Assembly (NCBI RefSeq): GCF_042468235.1
Contig: NZ_CP170386.1
Location: 248,001 to 312,000 of the forward strand
DNA from: Lonepinella sp042468235
Lineage (GTDB): Bacteria > Pseudomonadota > Gammaproteobacteria > Enterobacterales > Pasteurellaceae
DNA length: 64,000 nt
Reading direction: 5' to 3'
Each line of letters starts with the position of its first letter. The stretch's first letter is position 1. Positions 50,538-59,421 of the stretch are shown one piece after another. The notes under the pieces were generated by a model. The model saw nothing but the letters and a program-made list of their open reading frames with translations, made no database searches and had not been told where the DNA came from. Both the position numbers and the translations under genes were made by a program.

Positions 50538-52127
50538 ATGTTATGGTTCTTTTTTTGTGTTGCTATTTTAGTAACGGGTTATTTTACTTATGGCAAGATT
50601 ATTGAAAAAATCTTTGTTATTAACCCAAAACGTACTACGCCGGCATATTCTGATCAAGATGGTGTGGATTATATGCCGATGTCAAAAACCAAGATCTGGT
50701 TAATTCAATTATTGAATATTGCTGGAACAGGTCCTATTTTTGGTCCAATCCTTGGGGCATTATATGGTCCTGTAGCAATGCTTTGGATTGTGATTGGTTG
50801 TATTTTTGCCGGGGCGGTACATGATTATTTTTGTGGTATGTTGAGTATTCGTAATGGCGGAGCGACCATGCCTTATTTAGCGGGTAAATTTTTAGGAAAA
50901 CCCGTTAAAGTATTTATTAATGTGATGGCATTGATACTCTTGTTGTTGGTGGGGGTGGTATTTGTGGCAAGTCCCGCACAATTATTGAGTACAATTACTT
51001 TTGATGTGCTAGGTTCAAGTTCGGCTGCAATCAATTTAGGTAATCCGGAAGAAATTCATCGCGCCGTGGAAACAGCAAAAGATCTCACCGTTTGGGGGAT
51101 GGATAAAGCTACGGTAATTTCAGTTTGGACGCTCATTATTTTTGCATATTATATTTTTGCGACCTTATTACCGATTGATAAAATTATTGGTCGTGTATAT
51201 CCATTATTTGGAGCGTTGTTACTCTTTATGTCAGTGGGGATGGTTTATGGGTTAGTGAGTTCACATTTGAGTGCTGCCGATCCTATTGAATTTTTCCGCA
51301 CGGTAAACGCTGATGGAGCGGGGTTAACTTGGGAAAAATTCACCCAGAATTTCCAAGTGAAAGGTGATGTGCCGATTTGGCCATTATTATTCTTAACCAT
51401 TTCTTGTGGTGCACTATCTGGTTTCCACGCTACACAAACGCCATTAATGGCACGTTGTGCAGAAAATGAATCGGAAGGTCGTTTTATTTTCTATGGTGCG
51501 ATGATTGCTGAAGGGGTGATTGCCTTAGTATGGTGTATGGTGGGATTAGCTTTCTATGAAAATCCACAAGCCTTACAAGATGCGATTTCTGCCGGTTCAC
51601 CGTCCAAAGTGGTGTATGATAGTTCATTACATTTCTTAGGCTTTATCGGTGGTATTTTCGCCGTGCTAGGTGTGGTGGTGTTGCCGATTACTTCTGGCGA
51701 TACCGCATTCCGGGCTGCGCGTTTACAAATAGCGGAAATTTTTAAACTTGAACAACATTCATTAACAAAACGTTTGATCATTGCAGTGCCGTTATTTGCA
51801 CTTGGTTTCGTCGTCTCTAAATTAGACTTTAGCGTATTATGGCGTTATTTCACTTGGGCGAACCAAATGACAGCGATGGTGATGTTATGGACAGCAGCGG
51901 GTTATTTGTATCGTTACAATAAATTCCATTGGGTCGCTTCTATTCCTGCTTGGTTCATGAGTACTGTTTGTTTTACCTATTTAGCCTATAATAAAATTGG
52001 TTTCGGTTTAGATTATGAACTCTCTTGTTATATTGGTTTAGGTTTAACCGTATTTTGTGTAATCTTGTTCTTTGCTTTCCTTAAACCGTTAGGCGACGGT
52101 GATCCAGAAGCATTAGTCACTGAATAG
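50538..52127 (+). CDS. CstA-family peptide/pyruvate transporter
   Basis: I start at ATG 50538, which has GAGGA 8 bases upstream, giving 529 residues (MLWFFFCVAILV); longer upstream readings look like leader. It is an integral protein of many helices with the CstA signature IAGTGPIFGPILGALYGP (about residues 59-76) and AGAVHDYF. CstA/YjiY-type carriers import peptides or pyruvate when carbon is short. The substrate cannot be read from sequence. The gene stands alone, with an IS element downstream. Confidence 0.88.
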   Translation: MLWFFFCVAILVTGYFTYGKIIEKIFVINPKRTTPAYSDQDGVDYMPMSKTKIWLIQLLNIAGTGPIFGPILGALYGPVAMLWIVIGCIFAGAVHDYFCGMLSIRNGGATMPYLAGKFLGKPVKVFINVMALILLLLVGVVFVASPAQLLSTITFDVLGSSSAAINLGNPEEIHRAVETAKDLTVWGMDKATVISVWTLIIFAYYIFATLLPIDKIIGRVYPLFGALLLFMSVGMVYGLVSSHLSAADPIEFFRTVNADGAGLTWEKFTQNFQVKGDVPIWPLLFLTISCGALSGFHATQTPLMARCAENESEGRFIFYGAMIAEGVIALVWCMVGLAFYENPQALQDAISAGSPSKVVYDSSLHFLGFIGGIFAVLGVVVLPITSGDTAFRAARLQIAEIFKLEQHSLTKRLIIAVPLFALGFVVSKLDFSVLWRYFTWANQMTAMVMLWTAAGYLYRYNKFHWVASIPAWFMSTVCFTYLAYNKIGFGLDYELSCYIGLGLTVFCVILFFAFLKPLGDGDPEALVTE

Positions 52128-52193
52128 CACAGCAAAACTAATCAAGTTTAACCGCACTTTCTGATCTGAACCCCAAAAATTGGACGGTTTAGT

Positions 52194-53009
52194 TTAAGTA
52201 TTTAAGGACTGAGTTCTGTATTGCACAGGGCTTAGTCCTTTTAATTTAGTTTGGATGCGTTCGTTATTGTAGTAAGCAATATAATCGTGGATAGTTTGCT
52301 CCAGTTGCTCAATACTTTCAAACTGCTTGCCATAATAACATTCTTCTTTTAATCGTCCAAAAAAACTTTCCGTTGCCGCATTATCAATACAGTTACCTTT
52401 TCGGCTCATACTTTGCAAAATATTATGCTTTTCTAATCGTTTACGATAGCTAAGATGTTGATATTGCCAACCTTGGTCTGAATGTAAGATAGGCTTATCT
52501 TCAGGTTTGAGTTTTTTAACGGCTTGCTCTAGCATTCTGTCTATTTGTGCCCAATTAGGGCTACGGCTCAGGTCATAAGCGATGATTTCACCATTGTAGA
52601 AGTCCTTAATCGGCGAGAGATAGAGCTTTTCATTACGGCATTTAAACTCGCTAATATCCGTTCCCCATTTTTCATTGGGTTTGCTTGCCGTAAAGTTGCG
52701 TTCAAGTAGATTTGGGGCGATTTTCCCAATATTTCCTTGATAACTTTGATATTTACGTTTTGGCTTTCTTTCCCCTTTTAAACCCAGTTCTTTCATCAAT
52801 TTTGCGACTTTTTTATGATTGACGACAATTCTTTTTTTACGCAAGGCTAATGTGATTCGGCGATAACCATAACGTCCTTCATTTTTGATAAAAATACGTT
52901 TAATTTTTGCTTTTAAAGCCTTATCGGGATTATCTGGCTTGTTCAGATTATCGTAGAAAGTACTCCGAGCCAGTTGGGCAATATCCAGCAAAATATCTAA
53001 TGCCCCCAA
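52194..53009 (-). CDS. IS150-type transposase OrfB (integrase domain)
   Basis: The 271-residue frame carries an HTH_21-like region and the DDE integrase core: GTDISEF (first Asp), HSDQGWQY (second Asp) and NAATESFFG (Glu). It has no clear own start and is most likely made as an OrfAB fusion through a -1 frameshift at the A-rich run (GAAAAAG, about 53038-53044). In the shifted frame the reading continues as AKIINELRELG into this protein. All catalytic residues are present, so the element could be active. Confidence 0.93.
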   Translation of the reverse strand: MGALDILLDIAQLARSTFYDNLNKPDNPDKALKAKIKRIFIKNEGRYGYRRITLALRKKRIVVNHKKVAKLMKELGLKGERKPKRKYQSYQGNIGKIAPNLLERNFTASKPNEKWGTDISEFKCRNEKLYLSPIKDFYNGEIIAYDLSRSPNWAQIDRMLEQAVKKLKPEDKPILHSDQGWQYQHLSYRKRLEKHNILQSMSRKGNCIDNAATESFFGRLKEECYYGKQFESIEQLEQTIHDYIAYYNNERIQTKLKGLSPVQYRTQSLNT

Positions 53010-53014
53010 CTCTC

Positions 53015-53530
53015 TTAACTCATTGATGATTTTCGCTTTTTCTCTTTTTGTTCTAGCTCCGCCAGCTTTTTTAGATAGATATTCTCCAATTTTAAGTGAT
53101 AGTTTTCCGCTTGTAATTTTTCAAGCTCTGTTTGTGGCGCTTTCATTTTTTTAGGCTTAATCAATGTTTTCATCGCTTTTCGTCCTTTAGGTTTGGGTTC
53201 AAGTCCTGTTATACCTTGTTCTTTAAAACGTTTCAACCAATTTACCACTACACTGTGAGTGGGAAGATTCGCCTTTAAAGCTGCTTCTCGGATGCTCATT
53301 TCACCCGATAATACAGGCGTGATGATATGGAATTTTTCATCTGCAGTATATTGTTTCCAAGTGGACTGATTATGCAATGCAGACGTGCCTGAATGCGTAT
53401 ATTTAGCGAGCCAATCTTTTATGATTGACACTGGAATTTGGAAATGCTGACTTGTTTTGGTTAAAGAATGAGAAGTATTCAGATGGAACTGAATCACTTC
53501 AAATTTGAATTGTGCGTGATATTTAGTCAT
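53015..53530 (-). CDS. IS150-type OrfA (DNA-binding)
   Basis: From the ATG complementary to 53528-53530, the product has 171 residues (MTKYHAQFKFEVIQFHL). It has two helix-turn-helix units and a C-terminal coiled coil (LEKLQAENYHLKLENIYLKK). OrfA binds the IS ends and can limit transposition. A longer reading into the inverted repeat is unlikely. The stop is followed by orfB in the -1 frame. Confidence 0.93.
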   Translation of the reverse strand: MTKYHAQFKFEVIQFHLNTSHSLTKTSQHFQIPVSIIKDWLAKYTHSGTSALHNQSTWKQYTADEKFHIITPVLSGEMSIREAALKANLPTHSVVVNWLKRFKEQGITGLEPKPKGRKAMKTLIKPKKMKAPQTELEKLQAENYHLKLENIYLKKLAELEQKEKKRKSSMS

Positions 53531-53643
53531 AAAAATCTGCCCTTTAATCAGTGGTTGGTGTCCAACTTTTGGGGGGCAGATCATTCATTGAAAAATGAAA
53601 GTGCGGTTTTTTTAAGAAAAATTCATTTTACTGTATAAAGCGC

Positions 53644-53708
53644 TTGTCAATTAATCTATCTAAGTATAGAATTGAAGAAAATGTGGGGAAAAGTGGAGTT
53701 TTGTGTCG
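53644..53708 (+). promoter_or_regulatory. mraZ promoter and MraZ boxes
   Basis: TTGTCA (53644-53649) and TAGAAT (53667-53672), 17 bases apart, form a good promoter. Downstream lie TGGGG (53684-53688), TGGAG (53694-53698) and TGTCG (53704-53708), each 5 bases apart, the spacing of MraZ-binding direct repeats (TGGGN, N5). MraZ represses its own operon through them. The IS element ends about 65 bases upstream and leaves this promoter intact. Confidence 0.8.
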
Positions 53709-53765
53709 AATAACTTCGCTTGATATTGCGTTATTAATGAAATAAGGCTTATGTAAAGGCAATAT

Positions 53766-54224
53766 ATGTTTCGTGGTGCATCAGCGGTTAATTTAGATAC
53801 AAAGGGACGCCTTGCGATCCCAGCTCGCTATCGTCCAGAAATTATTGAGCAAAACCAAGGACAATTAGTCTGTACGGTGGATATTCGTCAGCCTTGTTTA
53901 TTGTTATATCCTTTGAGCGAATGGGAGATCATTGAACAGAAATTATTGGCTCTGTCAAATTTTGATCCGGCTCAACGTAGTTTGCAACGTGTCATGTTAG
54001 GGTATGCCACGGAATGTGAATTGGACAGTGCAGGAAGAATTTTAGTTAGTGCGCCATTACGTCAACATGCGAAATTGGAAAAAAATATTATGTTGGTAGG
54101 GCAGCTCAATAAATTTGAGATTTGGTCTGAAACCGAATGGAACGCACAAATTGAACAAGACATGGCATTAGGTTCAAGCGGGCAATTTGCCTTGTCCGAA
54201 GCATTAAAAATGCTCTCTTTATAA
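53766..54224 (+). CDS. mraZ: Transcriptional regulator MraZ
   Basis: The 152-residue protein has two SpoVT/AbrB-like halves, with LDTKGRLAIPARYR (about residues 10-23) and LDSAGRILVSAPLRQ (about 83-97) as the repeated motifs. It is the first gene of the dcw cluster and binds the repeats in its own leader. About 160 non-coding bases separate it from rsmH, with no clear terminator. Confidence 0.97.
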   Translation: MFRGASAVNLDTKGRLAIPARYRPEIIEQNQGQLVCTVDIRQPCLLLYPLSEWEIIEQKLLALSNFDPAQRSLQRVMLGYATECELDSAGRILVSAPLRQHAKLEKNIMLVGQLNKFEIWSETEWNAQIEQDMALGSSGQFALSEALKMLSL

Positions 54225-54385
54225 AAATAGTAGCACTAGCAAACTCGTATAAAAGCGAGATAATAAAAAGGTGAGCGAGCTGGGATGCCAACTTTGGTTT
54301 CCTAGCTCTGCAAAACCTAAAGAGAAAAGTACTAAGCAAATTCCTTTCTTTTTTTATAGTTAATCGTAGTTTTTGGGATAATTTT

Positions 54386-55348
54386 ATGAACGCACCAAAT
54401 ACCTTATGTCCAGCTCATACCACTGTTTTACTTCATGAAGCAGTGGACGGTTTGGTATTAAAAGAAAAAGGTATTTATATCGACGGTACATTTGGTCGTG
54501 GTGGTCATTCTCGTTTAATCCTTTCTCAACTGGCAGGTAATGGTCGCTTAATTGCGATTGATCGTGATCCACAAGCTATTACCGAGGCGAGTAAAATTCA
54601 AGATGCTCGTTTTCAGATTGAACATAACAGCTTTTCTGCGATGCCTGAAATTTGTGAAAAATTAGGTTTAGTCGGTAAAATTGACGGTATTTTACTCGAT
54701 CTTGGTGTGTCCTCCCCGCAACTAGATGATGCTGAACGTGGCTTTAGCTTTATGAAAGACGGTCCGTTGGATATGCGAATGGATACCAGCAAAGGACAAT
54801 CAGCTACAGAGTGGTTGGCTAACGTCAGTGAAAGCGATTTAGCTTGGGTATTAAAAACCTTTGGTGAAGAACGTTTTGCCAAGCGTATTGCCGGTGCTAT
54901 TGTGAATTATAACAAAAATGCGATACAAAATAATCAATCGATTTTACGCCGCACTTTGCAATTAGCGGAACTTATTGCGAGTGCTGTGCCATTTAAAGAT
55001 AAACATAAACATCCAGCGACACGTAGTTTTCAAGCGATTCGGATTTTTATCAATGCGGAATTAGATGAATTAGAAAGCGTATTAAATTCAGCGGTTGAAC
55101 TGTTAGCTCCGCAAGGGCGTTTGTCTATAATTAGTTTCCATTCTTTAGAAGACAGAATGGTAAAACACTTTATACGCAAGCAAAGCAAAGGGGAAAATAT
55201 TCCAAAAGGCTTGCCGTTGCGTGAAGATCAGATTCAGCGTAATCAAACTTTAAAAACTATCGGTAAGGCGATTCAAGCCAGTGAACAAGAAATTGCGTTG
55301 AACCCACGTTCACGTAGTGCAGTATTACGTATAGCGGAGAAACTTTAA
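54386..55348 (+). CDS. rsmH: 16S rRNA (cytosine1402-N4)-methyltransferase RsmH
   Basis: The 320-residue protein has HTTVLLHEAVDGL (about residues 11-23), the SAM-binding region DGTFGRGGHSR and the family segment GVSSPQLDDAERGFSF. RsmH methylates C1402 of 16S rRNA. It is 2 bases before ftsL. Confidence 0.97.
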   Translation: MNAPNTLCPAHTTVLLHEAVDGLVLKEKGIYIDGTFGRGGHSRLILSQLAGNGRLIAIDRDPQAITEASKIQDARFQIEHNSFSAMPEICEKLGLVGKIDGILLDLGVSSPQLDDAERGFSFMKDGPLDMRMDTSKGQSATEWLANVSESDLAWVLKTFGEERFAKRIAGAIVNYNKNAIQNNQSILRRTLQLAELIASAVPFKDKHKHPATRSFQAIRIFINAELDELESVLNSAVELLAPQGRLSIISFHSLEDRMVKHFIRKQSKGENIPKGLPLREDQIQRNQTLKTIGKAIQASEQEIALNPRSRSAVLRIAEKL

Positions 55349-55350
55349 TA

Positions 55351-55680
55351 ATGAACGAGCCACTATTAAATAGCCAACGCTATCCATTACAACACATTTT
55401 AATTCAGGATATTTTTGCTGCGAATAAACTCGCTTTTTGTTTATTGTTTGCCATCGTGATTACGGCCGTTGGTACGGTGTGGATTACTTACCAAACTCGA
55501 GCCTTAATTTCTCAGAAAAGTGCGTTAACGGTACAAAAAGAAGATCTTGAGAATGAATATGTCAATTTAAGATTAGAAGAAACCACCTTAAGTAATAATA
55601 GTCGCATTGAATCCATTGCAATTAATAGCTTAGGGATGAATCGTGTTAAACCAGAACAAGAAGTGGTGATTTTAGAATGA
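55351..55680 (+). CDS. ftsL: Cell division protein FtsL
   Basis: The 109-residue bitopic protein has one membrane helix (about residues 28-50) and a periplasmic coiled coil. It acts with FtsB and FtsQ to activate septal murein synthesis by FtsW-FtsI. Its stop overlaps the ftsI start (ATGA). Confidence 0.93.
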   Translation: MNEPLLNSQRYPLQHILIQDIFAANKLAFCLLFAIVITAVGTVWITYQTRALISQKSALTVQKEDLENEYVNLRLEETTLSNNSRIESIAINSLGMNRVKPEQEVVILE

Positions 55681-57512
55681 AAGTGAAATTTAATTCAACA
55701 CGCCATCAAGCGAAATCGAAAAGTGTGGTGAAAAAATCCGTTAATTCAGCCAATGTTAAGCCAAATAAACCCGTGAAACTCTATGAAAATAGTTTCTTAA
55801 AAGGGCGTTATCGTTGGGCAATGGGTTTTGTTTGTTTTGGATTGTTTGCTTTAGTGGCACGTGCCGCATTTGTGCAAGCAATTAATGTGGAAACCTTTAA
55901 TGATGAGGCGGATAAACGTTCATTACGTGAACAAAAAGTGTTATCTGCTCGAGGTTCTATTTTAGATCGTAATGGGCAAATGTTATCGGTTAGTGTGCCG
56001 ATGTATAACATCAAAGCGGATCCGAAATTTATTTTAGACGGTAATTATTTAGCTGATCAAGAACGTTGGAAAGCTTTAGCTTCGTCACTTAATATGAAAT
56101 ATCAGGATTTAGTGGCAAAAATTAAGAATAAACCTAAATCTCGGGATATTATTTTAGGTCGCCAAGTGACAAAAAATGTTGCGGATTATGTGCATCAATT
56201 AAAAATCCCGGGCATTGTGTTTGAAAATGATTTCCGCCGTTTTTATCCAAGAGCGGAAGAAACGGCGCATTTAATTGGATTTACTGATATTGATAATAAC
56301 GGCATTGAAGGCATTGAGAAAAGTTTAAATAACGATTTAATCGGTAAAGCCGGCTTGCGATCTTATCGTAAAGATAAAAAAGGCAATATTGTGGAAGAAA
56401 TTGCCGATGTGAAAAAATATGCAGCGCATGATGTGGTATTGAGTATTGATGAAAAATTACAATCCATGGTATATCGTGAAATTGCTAAAGCGGTGGAAGA
56501 AAATCAGGCGAATTCGGGGACTGCCGTATTAGTTGATGTACGTACTGGCGAAGTTTTAGCTATGGCCAATGCACCATCTTATAATCCAAATAAACGTGCT
56601 GGTATTTCTAATGAGTTAATGCGTAACCGTGCCGTAACCGATACTTTTGAACCGGGTTCAACAGTAAAACCTTTTGTGGTGTTAACCGCATTGCAACGGG
56701 GAGCCGTGAAACGTAATGAAATTATTAATACTGGACCTTTAGTATTAAATGGTAAAGAGGTCAAAGACGTAGCTCCACGTAATCAACAAACTTTAGATGA
56801 AATTTTGGAAAATTCCTCTAACCGTGGTGTGAGCCGTTTAGCATTGCGTATGCCACCGTCAGCTTTAATGGAAACTTATCAAAATGCTGGATTAGGTAAA
56901 TTAACCAATTTAGGTTTAGGTGGTGAACAGTCTGGTATGCTAGGCGCGAATCGTCAACGTTGGTCTGAGATTGAACGTGCTAACGTGGCGTTTGGTTATG
57001 GTATCAATGCCACACCATTACAAATTGCTCGAGCTTATATTACGCTAGGTAGTTTTGGTATTTATCGTCCATTGTCGATTACCAAAGTGGATCCGCCAGT
57101 GATTGGTAATCGAGTATTTCCTGAGAAAATAACCAAAGATGTGGTTCAGATGATGGAAAAAGTAGCCATCAAGAATAAACGTGCCATGGTTGAAGGTTAT
57201 CGAGTAGCGATTAAAACAGGGACAGCAAAAAAATTAGAAAAAGGGCATTATGTAGATAAATATATGGCATATACTGCTGGACTTGCCCCAGTGACAGATC
57301 CACGTTTTGCTTTAGTTATTTTAATTGATGATCCTAAAGCTGGACAATATTATGGTGGTGCTATCTCTGCCCCAGTATTCTCAAGCATTATGGGTTATGC
57401 GTTACGTACTTATAATGTTACGCCAGATTCCGAAGAAAGTGTGGCAAATCTAAGAAATATCAAACGTGTGGTACGCTTGACGAATAAACCAGATGGAAAA
57501 CAAACAAATTAA
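55677..57512 (+). CDS. ftsI: Penicillin-binding protein 3, septal transpeptidase FtsI
   Basis: The 611-residue protein has an N-terminal membrane anchor (about residues 46-66), a pedestal domain and a transpeptidase domain with STVKP (about 327-331), SSN (about 379-381) and KTGT (about 512-515). It cross-links septal peptidoglycan with FtsW. All three penicillin-binding motifs are intact. Confidence 0.98.
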   Translation: MKVKFNSTRHQAKSKSVVKKSVNSANVKPNKPVKLYENSFLKGRYRWAMGFVCFGLFALVARAAFVQAINVETFNDEADKRSLREQKVLSARGSILDRNGQMLSVSVPMYNIKADPKFILDGNYLADQERWKALASSLNMKYQDLVAKIKNKPKSRDIILGRQVTKNVADYVHQLKIPGIVFENDFRRFYPRAEETAHLIGFTDIDNNGIEGIEKSLNNDLIGKAGLRSYRKDKKGNIVEEIADVKKYAAHDVVLSIDEKLQSMVYREIAKAVEENQANSGTAVLVDVRTGEVLAMANAPSYNPNKRAGISNELMRNRAVTDTFEPGSTVKPFVVLTALQRGAVKRNEIINTGPLVLNGKEVKDVAPRNQQTLDEILENSSNRGVSRLALRMPPSALMETYQNAGLGKLTNLGLGGEQSGMLGANRQRWSEIERANVAFGYGINATPLQIARAYITLGSFGIYRPLSITKVDPPVIGNRVFPEKITKDVVQMMEKVAIKNKRAMVEGYRVAIKTGTAKKLEKGHYVDKYMAYTAGLAPVTDPRFALVILIDDPKAGQYYGGAISAPVFSSIMGYALRTYNVTPDSEESVANLRNIKRVVRLTNKPDGKQTN

Positions 57513-57522
57513 GTGAGAAAAA

Positions 57523-58998
57523 ATGAAAAAGTTGACCGCACTTTTGGGTAATTGTTCATTATCTGGTGAAAATTTAGACATTCTAGTAGAAGATATGACC
57601 CTAGACAGTCGTTCTGTAAAGAACGGCTGTCTTTTCGTTGCGATAAAAGGGCATACTGTTGATGGTCGCCGTTTTATTCCACAAGCCATTGAAAACGGAG
57701 CTGTTGCCATATTAGCAGATGCCGACCAACCAAACGAACATTTAACCGTTCACTTGGAAAACAATATACCTGTTATTGCGTATTTTGATTTATCCGCTCA
57801 TCTTTCTGAAATTGCTGATATTTTCTACGATAGTCCATCGCAAAAATTAACCTTAGTCGGGGTTACTGGCACCAATGGTAAAACTACCATTGCTCAATTA
57901 TTGGCTCAATGGACACAAATTCTAGGGCATAAACCAGCAGTGATGGGAACCATTGGTAATGGGTTATTAGGTCAGGTGAAACCAGCCGAAAATACCACAG
58001 GTTCAGCTCTTGAAGTACAATCATCTTTAGCCAATTTTGTGGCTCAAGGGGCGGATTTCGCCGCGATTGAAGTATCTTCCCATGGATTAGTGCAAAAACG
58101 AATTGAAGCCTTGCATTTTGCGGTAGCAATTTTCACCAATTTAAGCCGTGATCATTTGGATTATCATGGTAGCATGCAAGAATATGCCCATGCCAAAAAA
58201 CGCTTGTTTACTGAATTAGTCACTCAACAACAAGTAATTAATGCCGATGATCAGATCGGTGCAGCTTGGTTAAAAGAATTGCCAAACGCAGTGGCAGTTA
58301 GCTGCCAAGCTGATTTCCAACCAATGCAAAAAAATTGGTTAAAATGCACCGCAGTTTCTTTTAATAACAAAGGGGCGAGCATTGAATTTTGTTCTAGTTG
58401 GGGCAATGGCAAATTAGAAAGCCATTTAATTGGGGCATTTAATGTGAGCAATTTATTGCTGGTATTAGCTACTTTATTATCCTTAGGTTACTGCCTTACG
58501 GATTTGGTTAAAACCGTTTCACAATTAACGGGAGTGTGTGGTCGCATGGAAATGTTGTATACGCCACATAAACCAACAGCGATTGTGGACTATGCTCATA
58601 CCCCAGATGCTTTAGAAAAAGCACTACAAGCGGCACGTATTCATTGTAACGGTAAACTTTGGTGTATTTTTGGTTGTGGTGGCGACAGAGATAATGGTAA
58701 ACGTCCACTGATGGCAAAAGTCGCTGAACAGTTTGCAGATGTAGTGATTGCCACTGATGATAATCCACGCACGGAAGAGCCAACAAAAATTATGGCAGAT
58801 ATTGTGGCAGGATTTGAACATGCCAATGCCGTGCAAATTATCCATGACCGTGAGCAAGCGATTAAAACTGCTATACAAAGTGCGGTGGAAAATGATGTGA
58901 TTTTGATTGCGGGTAAGGGGCATGAAGATTATCAGATTATTGGGAAAGTAAAACATCATTTTTCGGATCAGGAAGTGGTAAGGAAATATATTGATTAA
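57523..58998 (+). CDS. murE: UDP-MurNAc-tripeptide synthetase MurE
   Basis: The 491-residue Mur ligase has the ATP loop TGTNGKTTI (about residues 113-121) and the motif DDNPR (about 408-412), which selects meso-diaminopimelate as the third amino acid. It acts in the cytoplasm on UDP-MurNAc-L-Ala-D-Glu. A 383-base repeat element separates it from murF. Confidence 0.97.
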   Translation: MKKLTALLGNCSLSGENLDILVEDMTLDSRSVKNGCLFVAIKGHTVDGRRFIPQAIENGAVAILADADQPNEHLTVHLENNIPVIAYFDLSAHLSEIADIFYDSPSQKLTLVGVTGTNGKTTIAQLLAQWTQILGHKPAVMGTIGNGLLGQVKPAENTTGSALEVQSSLANFVAQGADFAAIEVSSHGLVQKRIEALHFAVAIFTNLSRDHLDYHGSMQEYAHAKKRLFTELVTQQQVINADDQIGAAWLKELPNAVAVSCQADFQPMQKNWLKCTAVSFNNKGASIEFCSSWGNGKLESHLIGAFNVSNLLLVLATLLSLGYCLTDLVKTVSQLTGVCGRMEMLYTPHKPTAIVDYAHTPDALEKALQAARIHCNGKLWCIFGCGGDRDNGKRPLMAKVAEQFADVVIATDDNPRTEEPTKIMADIVAGFEHANAVQIIHDREQAIKTAIQSAVENDVILIAGKGHEDYQIIGKVKHHFSDQEVVRKYID

Positions 58999-59004
58999 TT
59001 TAAA

Positions 59005-59387
59005 TCGGGTTTCGCCCGATGGGCGACCATACTTTCTTTTGCTTGTGCAAAAGAAAGTAGGCAAAGAAAAGCACACCCCGACTTCACCGCTTATCTTTGC
59101 TTAGTTAAAATTTTTTCACGGCAAAATCGCAACTCGCTACGCTCAGACAAGGCGATTTTGCCTAAAAATTTCAAGTCGCAAAGGCGGTTCAGACGGGGAC
59201 CCATGTTTGCCACCTGAAAATGCTTTAATTTGTAGGAAAATGGCGTCTGTCTGAGCGTAGCGAGTTTAGCCATTTTCTGTTAAGCAAATTAAAGCATTTT
59301 CAGGAAACAAGGCAAAGTTGGGGGGTGTTTCTTTTGTTACTTTTCTTTGCACAAGCAAAGAAAAGTAAAGAACGTGGCGAAACCCGA
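59005..59387. repeat. 383-base terminal-inverted-repeat element between murE and murF
   Basis: The left end TCGGGTTTCGCC (59005-59016) and the right end GGCGAAACCCGA (59376-59387) are perfect mirrors. Further inside, CTTTCTTTTGCTTGTGCAAA (near 59033) matches TTTGCACAAGCAAAG (near 59346). Inner pairs are CGCTACGCTCAGACA with TGTCTGAGCGTAGCG, and AATGCTTTAATTTG with CAAATTAAAGCATT. There is no coding potential. It resembles a MITE or composite palindromic repeat of the genus. Confidence 0.85.
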
Positions 59388-59421
59388 ACTCAAAAATCAC
59401 AATTTGAAATTAAAAACCAAA

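Larger units (their letters stand above)
52167..53578 (-). mobile_element. IS3-family (IS150 group) insertion sequence, intact
   Basis: The element has TG...CA ends with inverted termini (TGAACCCCAAAAATTGGAC at 52167; TGCCCCCCAAAAGTTGGAC on the other strand at 53578). Target repeats GATC lie at 52163-52166 and 53579-53582. It is 1412 bases long and carries orfA and orfB on the minus strand. It landed between the CstA gene and the mraZ promoter. Confidence 0.92.

Noticed and set aside
59347..59421. Longer N-terminus for MurF
   Set aside because: The additional codons fall in the inverted-repeat element, and the family start is MIKLTTKKIAEIL at 59422.
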